Assembly: GCA_025924275.1 (NCBI GenBank)
Contig: JAICEH010000086.1
Span: 1 to 8,220, forward strand
Reading direction: 5' to 3'
DNA from: Gemmatimonadales bacterium
GTDB taxonomy: Bacteria > Gemmatimonadota > Gemmatimonadetes > Gemmatimonadales > GWC2-71-9
Length of the DNA: 8,220 nucleotides
Within the stretch, counting starts at the first letter, position 1. Each line of letters begins with the position of its first letter. Shown piece after piece: positions 1 to 5,598 of the stretch. A program made the position numbers and the translations under genes. Under the pieces are notes generated by a model. It did no database searches and was not told the DNA's origin. It worked only from the letters and a program-made list of their open reading frames with translations.

Positions 1-333
1 CTGGAGCACTACCTCGCCGGCCACGCCACCGGCGACGGCGCCCACAACGCCCTGGTCTTCCACCCCGTGGCGATGCTCTTCTACACCGACAACGGCCAGT
101 TCCGGAGCCGGACCGGGGTCGAGTACATCGCTGGCTTCAACGGGCAGCCCGCCGCCGACGAGGCCCAGCGCCGCCGACGCATCGTCTTCGTGGACGCCGA
201 GGGCGACGCCGGCGCCGGCAAGGTCGAGCTCGACTACCCCCAGGTGCGCTTCGTGGACTACTTCACCCTGCTCCGCATCAGCGGGGAATGGAAGATCGTG
301 AACAAGGTCTTCGCCCGCTTCCCCAGGCAGTAG
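1..333 (+). CDS. NTF2-fold / putative lumazine-binding-like protein, 3' part
   Basis: The frame is open from the first base, so the gene starts upstream of the window and only its last 110 codons are present; the ATG at 67 is internal. The visible protein begins LEHYLAGHATGDG, continues through a VAMLFYTDNGQF strand and ends with KVELDYPQVRFVDYFTLLR followed by GEWKIVNKVFARFP. This order matches the putative lumazine-binding (Lumazine_bd_2/DUF4440-like) branch of the NTF2 superfamily: an N-terminal helix with a YxxGHATGD segment, a curved beta-sheet, and the closing strands with W-K-I-V-N-K. Members are small cone-shaped proteins of about 120-160 residues, often secreted, mostly without a proven reaction; 'lumazine-binding' is an annotation label rather than evidence of ligand. 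Whether this copy had a signal peptide cannot be seen. The family call is secure, the function is not. Confidence 0.85.
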   Translation: MEHYLAGHATGDGAHNALVFHPVAMLFYTDNGQFRSRTGVEYIAGFNGQPAADEAQRRRRIVFVDAEGDAGAGKVELDYPQVRFVDYFTLLRISGEWKIVNKVFARFPRQ

Positions 334-346
334 CCCGGCGGGGGAA

Positions 347-375
347 GGGGGCGGGGCGGCCCGCTCCCCGCTCCC
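347..375 (+). terminator. possible GC-rich hairpin terminator after the NTF2-like gene
   Basis: Bases 347-356 (GGGGGCGGGG) can pair with 366-375 (CCCCGCTCCC) as a 10-bp stem with one G-U pair and a 9-base loop. It lies 14 bases after the stop codon of the NTF2-like gene. It is followed by pyrimidine-rich sequence with scattered Ts (GTCTTCTTCC at 384-393) rather than a true T-run, so it would be a weak or non-classical terminator. The same bases belong to a G-rich/C-rich tract with a heptamer repeat, so the pairing may be a by-product of low complexity. Confidence 0.35.
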
Positions 376-384
376 CGCTCCCCG
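361..384. repeat. tandem heptamer CCGCTCC x3.4
   Basis: Three exact head-to-tail copies of CCGCTCC (361-367, 368-374, 375-381) are followed by a partial copy, CCG. The repeat sits between a G-rich stretch (340-359) and a longer pyrimidine-rich stretch (385-415). Such short repeats arise by slippage and can vary in copy number between strains. No coding frame uses it. Confidence 0.85.
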
Positions 385-438
385 TCTTCTTCCAACCCTC
401 CCTCCACCCCCGCCATCCAACCCCCTGAAACCCTGCTT

Positions 439-453
439 CTACAGTTGTCGTAG
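439..453. promoter_or_regulatory. possible BlaI/MecI-type operator upstream of the DUF5916 gene
   Basis: The 15-base element CTACAGTTGTCGTAG has inverted ends CTAC...GTAG and an inner ACA-N2-TGT. It resembles the TACA-N2-TGTA core bound by BlaI/MecI-family winged-helix repressors. It lies 42-56 bases ahead of the ATG at 495, where a promoter would be expected. A further CTAC half-site with a TACGTA palindrome follows at 473-479. The symmetry is incomplete: the four outer base pairs match, but the next three positions do not in the same register. No BlaI gene is in the window. No clear -35/-10 pair could be assigned around it. Confidence 0.35.
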
Positions 454-494
454 GGATTCACGGCGCGTTTCACTACGTAACAACGGAGGGGGAG

Positions 495-2831
495 ATGGCG
501 ATGGCTGCCTTGGCCCGCATCGCGGGCCCGGCCGGGGTCGTGCTGGCCCTGGCGGTGGCGGGCCCCGCGAGGGCGCAGAACCAGGCCTTTCCCCCGGCCC
601 CCGTCGTGCGGGCCGGCATTCCCATCCTCCTGCCCGGCACGACTCCCGCCGAGGCCGAGTTCTCGCCCAACATCCGGCCCTCGATCCGGGCGAGCCGGGC
701 CGCCGGGAAGATCACCATCGACGGGGACCTGACCGACCCCGGCTGGGTGGGCGCCCCGCGCGCCACCAACTGGGCCGAGCGCTTCCCCAAGGACAACGTC
801 TTCCCCCCGGTCCAGTCCGAGGCCTGGGTCAGCTTCGACAGCACCCACCTCTACTTCGCCTTCATCGCCTGGGACGACCCCGGCCGCCTCCGCAGCAACC
901 TGCGGGACCGGGACCGGCTCTACCAGGACGACTTCATCGGCCTGATGCTCGACACCTATGGCGACGGGGCCTGGGCCTACGAGCTCTACGTGAATCCGCG
1001 CGGGGTCCAGGGCGACCTGCGGATGACCAGCGACGGCGACGAGGACGACGGCTTCGACATCATCTGGGAGTCGGAGGCGAAGGTGCTGGAGGACCGCTGG
1101 CAGGTGGAGATCGCCATCCCCTTCGCCTCGCTCCGCTTCCCCCAGCGGCCGGTCAACACCTGGCGGGTCAATTTCTGGCGGACCCAACCGCGGGAGGTGC
1201 GGCGCCAGATCACCTGGGCGCGGATCGACCGCGACGACCCCTGCTTCATGTGCCAGTGGGGCACGCTCGAGGGCGTGGAGGGGGCGTCGCCCGGCGGGGC
1301 GCTCGAGCTCCTGCCGGCCGTGGTCGCAGGCCAGGCCGGCGGCCTGACCGATCCGGGCGATCCGGCCTCGCCGTTCGACAACGGCAGCTTCAAGGCCGAA
1401 GCCGGGCTGGGGGTCAAGTACTCCTTCGCCGGCGGGCTCACCGCGGAAGGCGCGCTCAACCCCGACTTCAGTCAGGTCGAGTCCGATGTCCCCCAGGTGG
1501 ACGTGAACACCACCTTCGCCCTCTTCTATCCCGAGCGCCGCCCGTTCTTCCAGGAGGGCAGCGAGCTCTTCCAGACCTACATCAACGCCGTCAACACCCG
1601 GCAGATCAACGACCCCTCGGGCGCGGGGAAGCTGATCGGCCGGATGGGCCGGACCTCGGTGGCCTACCTCGGCGGCCTGGACGAGACCACGCCGATCCTC
1701 ATCCCGTTCGAGGAGCGCTCCTTCGTCGGGGTGACCGGGCAGAGCCTTGCCAACATCGGCCGGTACCGCCGGACCTTCGGGCGCCAGTCCGACGTCGGCG
1801 TCCTCGTCACCGACCGGCGGTACGACGGGAGCGGGTACAACACCACCGCCGGCGCCGACGGGGCCTGGCAGTTCCTCCCCCAGTACCGGGTCGAGGGCCA
1901 GTTCCTCCAGAGCTGGACCGAGGAGCCCGATGATCCGGCGGCGACGCCAGGCCTCGACGGCGTGACCTTCGGCGACGAGGACTACACCGGCACCTGGGAC
2001 GGGGAGTCGTTCACCGGGCACGCGGTGTACCTGAGCGTGGAGCGGAGCGCCCGGACCTGGAGCTTCGACGTGGACTACCGGGAGTCGAGCCCGACCTTCC
2101 GGGCCGACAACGGCTTCGAGTTCTCCAACGCCTACCGGCGGGTGACGGCGTGGACCGGCCTCGCGTTCCGCCCGGCCACGCGCCTGGTGAGCGAGATCCG
2201 GCCCGACATCTACACCGAGGTCGGCTACAACTGGGACGGCGAGCTCAAGGGCGTGCTCGTGGAGCCGTCGCTCGAGTTCAACCTGGTCGGGCAGACCTAC
2301 GTGGACCTGGAGCTGAGCGTCGAGCGCGAGACCTTCAAGGGCGTCACCTTCCGCGACCTGGTGCGGCCCCAGCTCTTCCTGCAGACCCGGCCGAACCGCT
2401 GGCTGGACGTGTGGACCTTCCTCTCCTACGGCGACGGCATCTACCGGACCCCGGCGGTCCCGCTGCCGGGCACGCAGACCAACGTCGAGGTCGGCGGGAC
2501 CCTCCGGCCGGCGGGGCAGGTCACCATCGAGCCCAGCCTGGTCTACGCCCGGATGGTGGGCGAGGCCGACGAGACCTTCTTCTCCGGCTACATTGCGCGC
2601 ACCCGCCTGGGGGTGCAGTTCACCCGCGCCTTCTTCCTCCGGCTGATCGGGCAGTACAACGACTTCGAGGACGCCTGGAGCGTGGAGCCGCTGTTGACCT
2701 ACCGGGTCAATCCCTTCACTCTGGTGTACGCCGGGGCGTCGCAGGGGTGGCAGGGCGTGCCCGGCGACGACCGGTACGCGAAGGTGTCGCGGCAGTACTT
2801 CTTCAAGCTGCAGTACTTCATCCGGCGGTGA
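495..2831 (+). CDS. secreted DUF5916 protein with CBM9-like N-terminal domain (outer-membrane barrel)
   Basis: The protein has 778 residues. The ATG at 495 follows GGAGG at 485-489 with 5 bases of spacing; an ATG at 501 is a weaker alternative. Residues 1-28 form a Sec signal peptide ending ARAQ. Residues about 70-255 are a carbohydrate-binding-family-9-like beta-sandwich, starting KITIDGDLTDPGW and including LDTYGDG, VNPRGVQGD and IAIPFASLRF. From about residue 285 to the end it is DUF5916, with the family-typical LNPDFSQVESD and PERRPFFQEGSELF near residues 320-360, then many alternating beta strands. The last residues (FFKLQYFIRR) are aromatic and end on a strand, as in outer-membrane barrels. 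The family is common in Gemmatimonadota, Acidobacteriota and Bacteroidota; no enzymatic reaction is established, and a role in surface binding or uptake is inference. A CxxC (residues 250 and 253) sits at the end of the CBM9-like domain. A DinB-family gene follows after 7 bases. Confidence 0.9.
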   Translation: MAMAALARIAGPAGVVLALAVAGPARAQNQAFPPAPVVRAGIPILLPGTTPAEAEFSPNIRPSIRASRAAGKITIDGDLTDPGWVGAPRATNWAERFPKDNVFPPVQSEAWVSFDSTHLYFAFIAWDDPGRLRSNLRDRDRLYQDDFIGLMLDTYGDGAWAYELYVNPRGVQGDLRMTSDGDEDDGFDIIWESEAKVLEDRWQVEIAIPFASLRFPQRPVNTWRVNFWRTQPREVRRQITWARIDRDDPCFMCQWGTLEGVEGASPGGALELLPAVVAGQAGGLTDPGDPASPFDNGSFKAEAGLGVKYSFAGGLTAEGALNPDFSQVESDVPQVDVNTTFALFYPERRPFFQEGSELFQTYINAVNTRQINDPSGAGKLIGRMGRTSVAYLGGLDETTPILIPFEERSFVGVTGQSLANIGRYRRTFGRQSDVGVLVTDRRYDGSGYNTTAGADGAWQFLPQYRVEGQFLQSWTEEPDDPAATPGLDGVTFGDEDYTGTWDGESFTGHAVYLSVERSARTWSFDVDYRESSPTFRADNGFEFSNAYRRVTAWTGLAFRPATRLVSEIRPDIYTEVGYNWDGELKGVLVEPSLEFNLVGQTYVDLELSVERETFKGVTFRDLVRPQLFLQTRPNRWLDVWTFLSYGDGIYRTPAVPLPGTQTNVEVGGTLRPAGQVTIEPSLVYARMVGEADETFFSGYIARTRLGVQFTRAFFLRLIGQYNDFEDAWSVEPLLTYRVNPFTLVYAGASQGWQGVPGDDRYAKVSRQYFFKLQYFIRR

Positions 2832-2838
2832 GCCCAGC

Positions 2839-3378
2839 GTGTCCCTGACCAACCCCGCCGGCGCCGGGCCGGCCCAGGCCGACGCCTACATCCACGCGCT
2901 CCTCGAGTTGCTCGGGGAGCGCGACCCGTTCGAGGTCCAGGAGGAACTCCCCGGGGCGGTCGGGCGGCTGTTCGAGGGGCTTCCCGAGGAGGCCCTGCGG
3001 CGGCCGGAGCGGCCCGGGAAGTGGTCGATGCTGCAGGTGCTCGGCCACCTGGCGGACACCGAGGTGATCAATGCCTGGCGCATCCGGCGGATCGTGGCGG
3101 AGGACCGGCCGCGGATCGAGGCCTACGACCAGGACCGGTGGGCCGCCGGGCTCCGCTACGGGGACGACCCCTGGCGCGAGGTGCTCGCGGAGCTCGCCGC
3201 GCTCCGGCGCCGGAACCTCCGCCTCTACCGCGCGCTGCCGGCCGAGGCATTTGCCCGGGTCGGCCTCCACGCGGAGCGCGGGGAGGAATCGGTCGGCCGG
3301 CTCCTCCGGATGACCGCGGGCCACGACCTGGCCCATCGCCGGCAGCTCGAGCGGATTCGTCGCGCGGTGGGGGGGTGA
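2839..3378 (+). CDS. DinB-family (DinB_2/YfiT-like) putative metal-dependent protein
   Basis: The protein has 179 residues and is mostly helical. The DinB four-helix fold is recognisable from GKWSMLQVLGHLADTEV (residues 60-76) and AGHDLAHRRQLERIRR (160-175). The three histidines expected to hold a metal ion are H70, H162 and H166, all present and spaced as in the family. Relatives include thiol S-transferases that use bacillithiol or mycothiol, but many members have no known substrate, so no reaction is assigned. The start is a GTG only 7 bases after the stop of the DUF5916 gene and without a convincing Shine-Dalgarno sequence, so translation probably depends on ribosomes finishing the upstream gene. 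This places both genes in one transcript. Length is normal for the family. Confidence 0.88.
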   Translation: MSLTNPAGAGPAQADAYIHALLELLGERDPFEVQEELPGAVGRLFEGLPEEALRRPERPGKWSMLQVLGHLADTEVINAWRIRRIVAEDRPRIEAYDQDRWAAGLRYGDDPWREVLAELAALRRRNLRLYRALPAEAFARVGLHAERGEESVGRLLRMTAGHDLAHRRQLERIRRAVGG

Positions 3379-3385
3379 CTCTTGC

Positions 3386-3429
3386 GCCGGGCAGGCCCGG
3401 CCGTAGGTTCGGGAGGGTTGCCCCCTCCC
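3386..3429 (+). other. two consecutive stem-loops between the DinB and YeaQ-like genes
   Basis: The first is GCCGGGC-AG-GCCCGGC (3386-3401), a perfect 7-bp inverted repeat that would fold as six pairs with a CAGG loop. The second is GGGAGGG-TTGCC-CCCTCCC (3411-3429), with seven perfect pairs and a 5-base loop. No T-run follows either, so classical termination is not supported. They could attenuate readthrough from the DinB gene or form the 5' leader of the next gene, whose GGAGG begins 10 bases after the second stem. A weak promoter-like pair, TTGCGC (3382-3387) and TAGGTT (3404-3409), overlaps the first stem. Confidence 0.35.
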
Positions 3430-3448
3430 ACCTCAGCTGGAGGTTCCC

Positions 3449-3703
3449 GTGACCGGTTTCTGGAGCTGGCTCCTGATGGGGCTCATCGCCGGTGCGCTCG
3501 GCAAGTGGATCATGCCCGGCAAGGACCCCGGCGGGATCATCGTCACGATCCTGCTCGGCATCGCCGGTGCACTGCTCGGCGGGTGGATCGGCTCGGTGCT
3601 GGGCGTCGGCACGGTGGACTCGTTCAGCATCGGGAGCGTCCTGCTCGCGGTCGGCGGCGCGCTCATCCTCCTGTTCCTGTACCGAAAGTTCAAGAAGGCC
3701 TGA
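3449..3703 (+). CDS. GlsB/YeaQ/YmgE-family small membrane protein
   Basis: The protein has 84 residues and three hydrophobic segments at about residues 4-20, 29-51 and 60-79. Glycine-rich motifs are typical of the transglycosylase-associated (PF04226) family: GLIAGALGKWIMPGKDPGG near the start and ILLGIAGALLGGWIG in the middle. It ends in a short basic tail, YRKFKKA. The start is a GTG at 3449, preceded by GGAGG at 3439-3443 with 5 bases of spacing, which fixes the start well. The family is found in the inner membrane of many bacteria and is often linked to general or acid stress; its biochemical role is not known and the old 'transglycosylase-associated' name is not evidence of enzyme activity. 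It is the last + strand gene before a strong hairpin and faces the dodecin gene tail to tail. Confidence 0.9.
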   Translation: MTGFWSWLLMGLIAGALGKWIMPGKDPGGIIVTILLGIAGALLGGWIGSVLGVGTVDSFSIGSVLLAVGGALILLFLYRKFKKA

Positions 3704-3727
3704 GGTCGGGGCCGTCCGTCACGCGCG

Positions 3728-3758
3728 CGAGGGTCGGGTGCCACGCACCCGACCCTCG
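3728..3758. terminator. strong hairpin between convergent genes, probable two-way terminator
   Basis: Bases 3728-3741 (CGAGGGTCGGGTGC) and 3745-3758 (GCACCCGACCCTCG) are perfect reverse complements, giving a 14-bp stem with the 3-base loop CAC. It begins 24 bases after the stop of the YeaQ-like gene and ends 35 bases before the stop of the dodecin gene on the other strand. The sequence after the stem on the + strand is TTCGTTCCT, only modestly T-rich, and on the - strand there is no T-run. The position between two converging genes and the perfection of the stem support a terminator. Confidence 0.8.
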
Positions 3759-3793
3759 TTCGTTCCTCCGAGTCCTGGCCCTCGACCCGTGGC

Positions 3794-3997
3794 CTATCCC
3801 TTCAGCACGAACGTCACCTTCAGGATCACGCGGTATTCCTTGATCTTCCCGCCGTCGATCACGACCTTCTGGCCCTCCACCCACGCACCCGTCACCTGCT
3901 CCAGCGTGGCGGTGGCGCGCTGGATGCCCTTGTTGATGGCATCCTCGAAGCTGGTGGAGGACGAGCAGATGAGCTCGGTCACCTTGGCGACTGACAT
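3794..3997 (-). CDS. dodecin-family small protein
   Basis: The protein has 67 residues, the normal dodecin length, and runs SVAKVTELICSSSTSFEDAI, then a helix, then a three-stranded sheet ending KIKEYRVILKVTFVLKG. Dodecins assemble into hollow 12-mers that store or buffer flavins in the cytoplasm. The ATG is preceded by GGAGGG with about 4 bases of spacing on the - strand, a good ribosome site. From family alignments as remembered, the tryptophan that stacks on the flavin in Halobacterium, Thermus and Mycobacterium dodecins falls here on G37, while the only tryptophan is W39; the glutamine that contacts the isoalloxazine falls on R56. This GAWV form is common among other bacterial dodecins, so ligand binding may differ from the studied proteins. 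The AIF-like flavoprotein encoded on the same strand is a possible but unproven reason for flavin buffering nearby. Confidence 0.92.
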   Translation of the reverse strand: MSVAKVTELICSSSTSFEDAINKGIQRATATLEQVTGAWVEGQKVVIDGGKIKEYRVILKVTFVLKG

Positions 3998-4025
3998 GTT
4001 GCCCTCCGATCAGGGATTGCCCGGG

Positions 4026-4054
4026 AACGTGCCCCCGGACCCGCCCCGCGTCAA
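4026..4054 (-). promoter_or_regulatory. weak promoter candidate for the dodecin gene
   Basis: Within the 67-base gap between the TonB-like stop and the dodecin start, the - strand carries TTGACG (4049-4054), close to a sigma-70 -35 box. After a 17-base GC-rich spacer comes CACGTT (4026-4031), a poor -10 match. The gap and the good dodecin ribosome site are compatible with a separate promoter, but read-through from the TonB-like gene is equally possible. Confidence 0.22.
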
Positions 4055-4064
4055 CCCGAGGGCC

Positions 4065-4970
4065 TCACCGCCGGCTCAGGCTCACGTCGTCGCTCACCGG
4101 GGCCTGCCCCAGCGACATCGGCAGCAGCCGGCTCCGGTACCCCGTGGCCGACACCCGCACATACTGCACCCGGCAGTCCTCCACCAGCTTGCGCGGGATG
4201 GTGAGCCGGTACTGCCCGCCCGGGCCGCTGAACGTCGAGTAGGGCTGGCCGATGACCTGCAGGTGGGCGCCGGAGAGCGGCGTGCGATTGTCCTCGGCCA
4301 GGATGCGGCCCGACGCGGTGCTGGTTGGCTCCGGCTCGCCCGGCCTGGCCGGCGGCAGCGGCGGCATCGTGCAGGTCCGGAGCGCATTGGGCGACCCGGG
4401 GAGCGGCCCGGTCCACTCCTCCCGCTCCACCTCGCCGGCACCGCGCCGCCCCCGGCGGCCGAAGATCCGGCGGGCCTCCTCCTCCGTCGAGGGGGCGCTG
4501 GCCAGCTCCGTCGCCGGGGGCGCGGGCTCGTCGGCGGGATCCGGGCTCTCCGACTGCCCCTGCTCCCCGTCCTCGCCGCGGCTGGCCAGCTCGTCCACGA
4601 CGTCGGGAAAGTCCTCGACGTCGATCGGTGGGGTCGGGGGCGTGACCACCGGCGGCCGGATGAGCTGCGGGCGCTCCTCCGGCGGGGGCTGGGGCTGGGG
4701 CTCGGGTTGCGGCGCCGGGGGCTGCAGCGGGATGAGCTGCACCTCCGGCGGGGCGGGGCGCGCCTCCGCGGGAGTCTCGGTGACCCGTTGCAGGGTGGGA
4801 TGCCGCAGGAGGCCGAGCCCGACCAGGATCACCAGGAGGTGCACCACCAGGCTGCCGCCGAGCCCCGTCAGCCGGCGCCGCGGCGCCGGCTCGAGCAGGA
4901 GCCGGAACGGCTTGGCCTCCTGCTCCGGCCGCGCCGGCAGACGCTTGATGAGGACGGGAGTGAGCGGCAT
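4065..4970 (-). CDS. TonB-like membrane-anchored protein with C-terminal carboxypeptidase-regulatory-like domain
   Basis: The protein has 301 residues. A basic cytoplasmic N-terminus (1-35) precedes one membrane helix at about 37-55, GGSLVVHLLVILVGLGLL. This helix contains S40xxxH44, the same Ser/His spacing as the functional S16/H20 pair of E. coli TonB. Residues 65-116 are strongly proline-rich (PPAPQPEPQPQPPPEERP), as in TonB's periplasm-spanning linker, and 117-185 is charged. A TonB C-terminal domain is not visible. Instead residues about 218-301 read as a carboxypeptidase-regulatory-like/CarboxypepD_reg beta-sandwich: SGRILAEDNRTPLSGAHLQV, then SGPGGQYRLTIP and YVRVSATGYRS. Two cysteines (C200, C266) could form a disulfide. 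The ATG at 4970 has only a weak ribosome site; a possible promoter lies upstream at about 5019. A role in energy transduction or envelope contact is inference. The domain order is unusual and is discussed in the findings. Confidence 0.75.
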   Translation of the reverse strand: MPLTPVLIKRLPARPEQEAKPFRLLLEPAPRRRLTGLGGSLVVHLLVILVGLGLLRHPTLQRVTETPAEARPAPPEVQLIPLQPPAPQPEPQPQPPPEERPQLIRPPVVTPPTPPIDVEDFPDVVDELASRGEDGEQGQSESPDPADEPAPPATELASAPSTEEEARRIFGRRGRRGAGEVEREEWTGPLPGSPNALRTCTMPPLPPARPGEPEPTSTASGRILAEDNRTPLSGAHLQVIGQPYSTFSGPGGQYRLTIPRKLVEDCRVQYVRVSATGYRSRLLPMSLGQAPVSDDVSLSRR

Positions 4971-5018
4971 CGCGGATTCCCATGGGGGGCCGCGGGAAGG
5001 CCGCGCGCCTGACGCTCA

Positions 5019-5024
5019 ATAATA
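5019..5024 (-). promoter_or_regulatory. candidate -10 element for the TonB-like gene
   Basis: On the - strand bases 5024-5019 read TATTAT, close to TATAAT and standing out as the only AT-rich patch in the 100-base gap between the cupredoxin stop (5071) and the TonB-like start (4970). It would give a leader of roughly 40 bases. No good -35 hexamer was found at 16-18 bases upstream; sequences there read CAACAA or AACAAT. No clear terminator for the cupredoxin operon was seen in this gap. Confidence 0.35.
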
Positions 5025-5070
5025 CGCCCGTCCCATCCTGATTGTTGCCGGCCGGGTGGCCACGCACCTG

Positions 5071-5598
5071 TCAGCGGATGGCGCGATGCCGGACGATCGT
5101 GGCGACCTCGGGGAACCCGTGTGCCGCAGCCTGGGGCAGCGGACGCCATTCCGGGCGCGCGGCCGGGAAGTACGGTGGTGCACCGGGCTCGCCCACCACG
5201 ATCCGTCCCACCATCCCCGCCGCCTCGTGGGGCGCGCAGTAGTAGTCGTAGACCCCGGGGACCGTCAGGGTGACGCTGAAGCTCCGGCCCGGCTCGAGCA
5301 GATAGCCGGAGTCCCATGGCGTCGCCGTCGCGGGGATGCGCCAGGGCGCGCGCGCATTGTCGGGATGGTAGGCGGTGCTGGTGTGCACGCCGGCCTCCAG
5401 CTCCCATCGGATCCGGGTGCCCGGCAGGATCGCCACGCCTCGCGGCTCGAACCAGACCCGCGAGCCGGCCGGGTCCGCACGGAGGCGGACGACCACCTCC
5501 TCGCCGGCGCGCCGCAGCGAGGGAAGGACCCGGAGGCCGGCGAGCGAGAGCGCGCCGACCTCCAGGAACCGTCTGCGGTCGAGTCGCACCGGGGTCAC
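5071..5598 (-). CDS. Tat-exported cupredoxin (plastocyanin/azurin-type blue copper protein)
   Basis: The protein has 175 residues. The N-terminus has a twin-arginine signal, DRRRFLEVGALSLAGL (residues 7-22), so it is probably exported folded to the periplasm. The cupredoxin beta-sandwich spans about 33-136. The type 1 copper ligands are all visible: H72 in GVHTSTAY, then C121, H124 and M129 in YYCAPHEAAGMVG, the C-x2-H-x4-M pattern of plastocyanin- and halocyanin-like proteins. A tail of about 40 residues follows the domain. Such proteins carry single electrons between membrane or periplasmic partners. The GTG start (5598-5596) overlaps the upstream stop as GTGA, implying translational coupling; a second GTG 9 bases downstream is a less likely start. 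The upstream partner is the TTHB210-like protein, and a heme cytochrome lies further up the operon, giving two possible redox partners. Confidence 0.9.
   Translation of the reverse strand: MTPVRLDRRRFLEVGALSLAGLRVLPSLRRAGEEVVVRLRADPAGSRVWFEPRGVAILPGTRIRWELEAGVHTSTAYHPDNARAPWRIPATATPWDSGYLLEPGRSFSVTLTVPGVYDYYCAPHEAAGMVGRIVVGEPGAPPYFPAARPEWRPLPQAAAHGFPEVATIVRHRAIR

Noticed and set aside
258..2852. An 864-codon open frame on the - strand covering the whole DUF5916 gene.
   Set aside because: High GC at third codon positions removes stops from the antisense frame. The translation is low-complexity Gly/Pro/Ala/Arg/Val-rich with no recognisable domain, while the + strand frame has a signal peptide and clear family motifs.
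3728..3758. The perfect 14-bp inverted repeat as a mobile-element end or attachment site.
   Set aside because: No transposase, integrase or flanking duplication is present, and its place between convergent genes is explained by termination.
3492..5012. A 506-codon + strand frame across the YeaQ-like gene, dodecin and TonB-like gene.
   Set aside because: It crosses three well-supported genes and a strong terminator hairpin, is Arg/Pro/Ser-rich and shows no domain. It is a GC-driven shadow.
4051..5067. A 338-codon - strand frame overlapping the TonB-like gene in another register.
   Set aside because: The alternative frame of the TonB-like gene has a membrane helix, TonB-type linker and a recognisable C-terminal fold. 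This one is Ala/Gly/Pro/Arg-rich without any motif.
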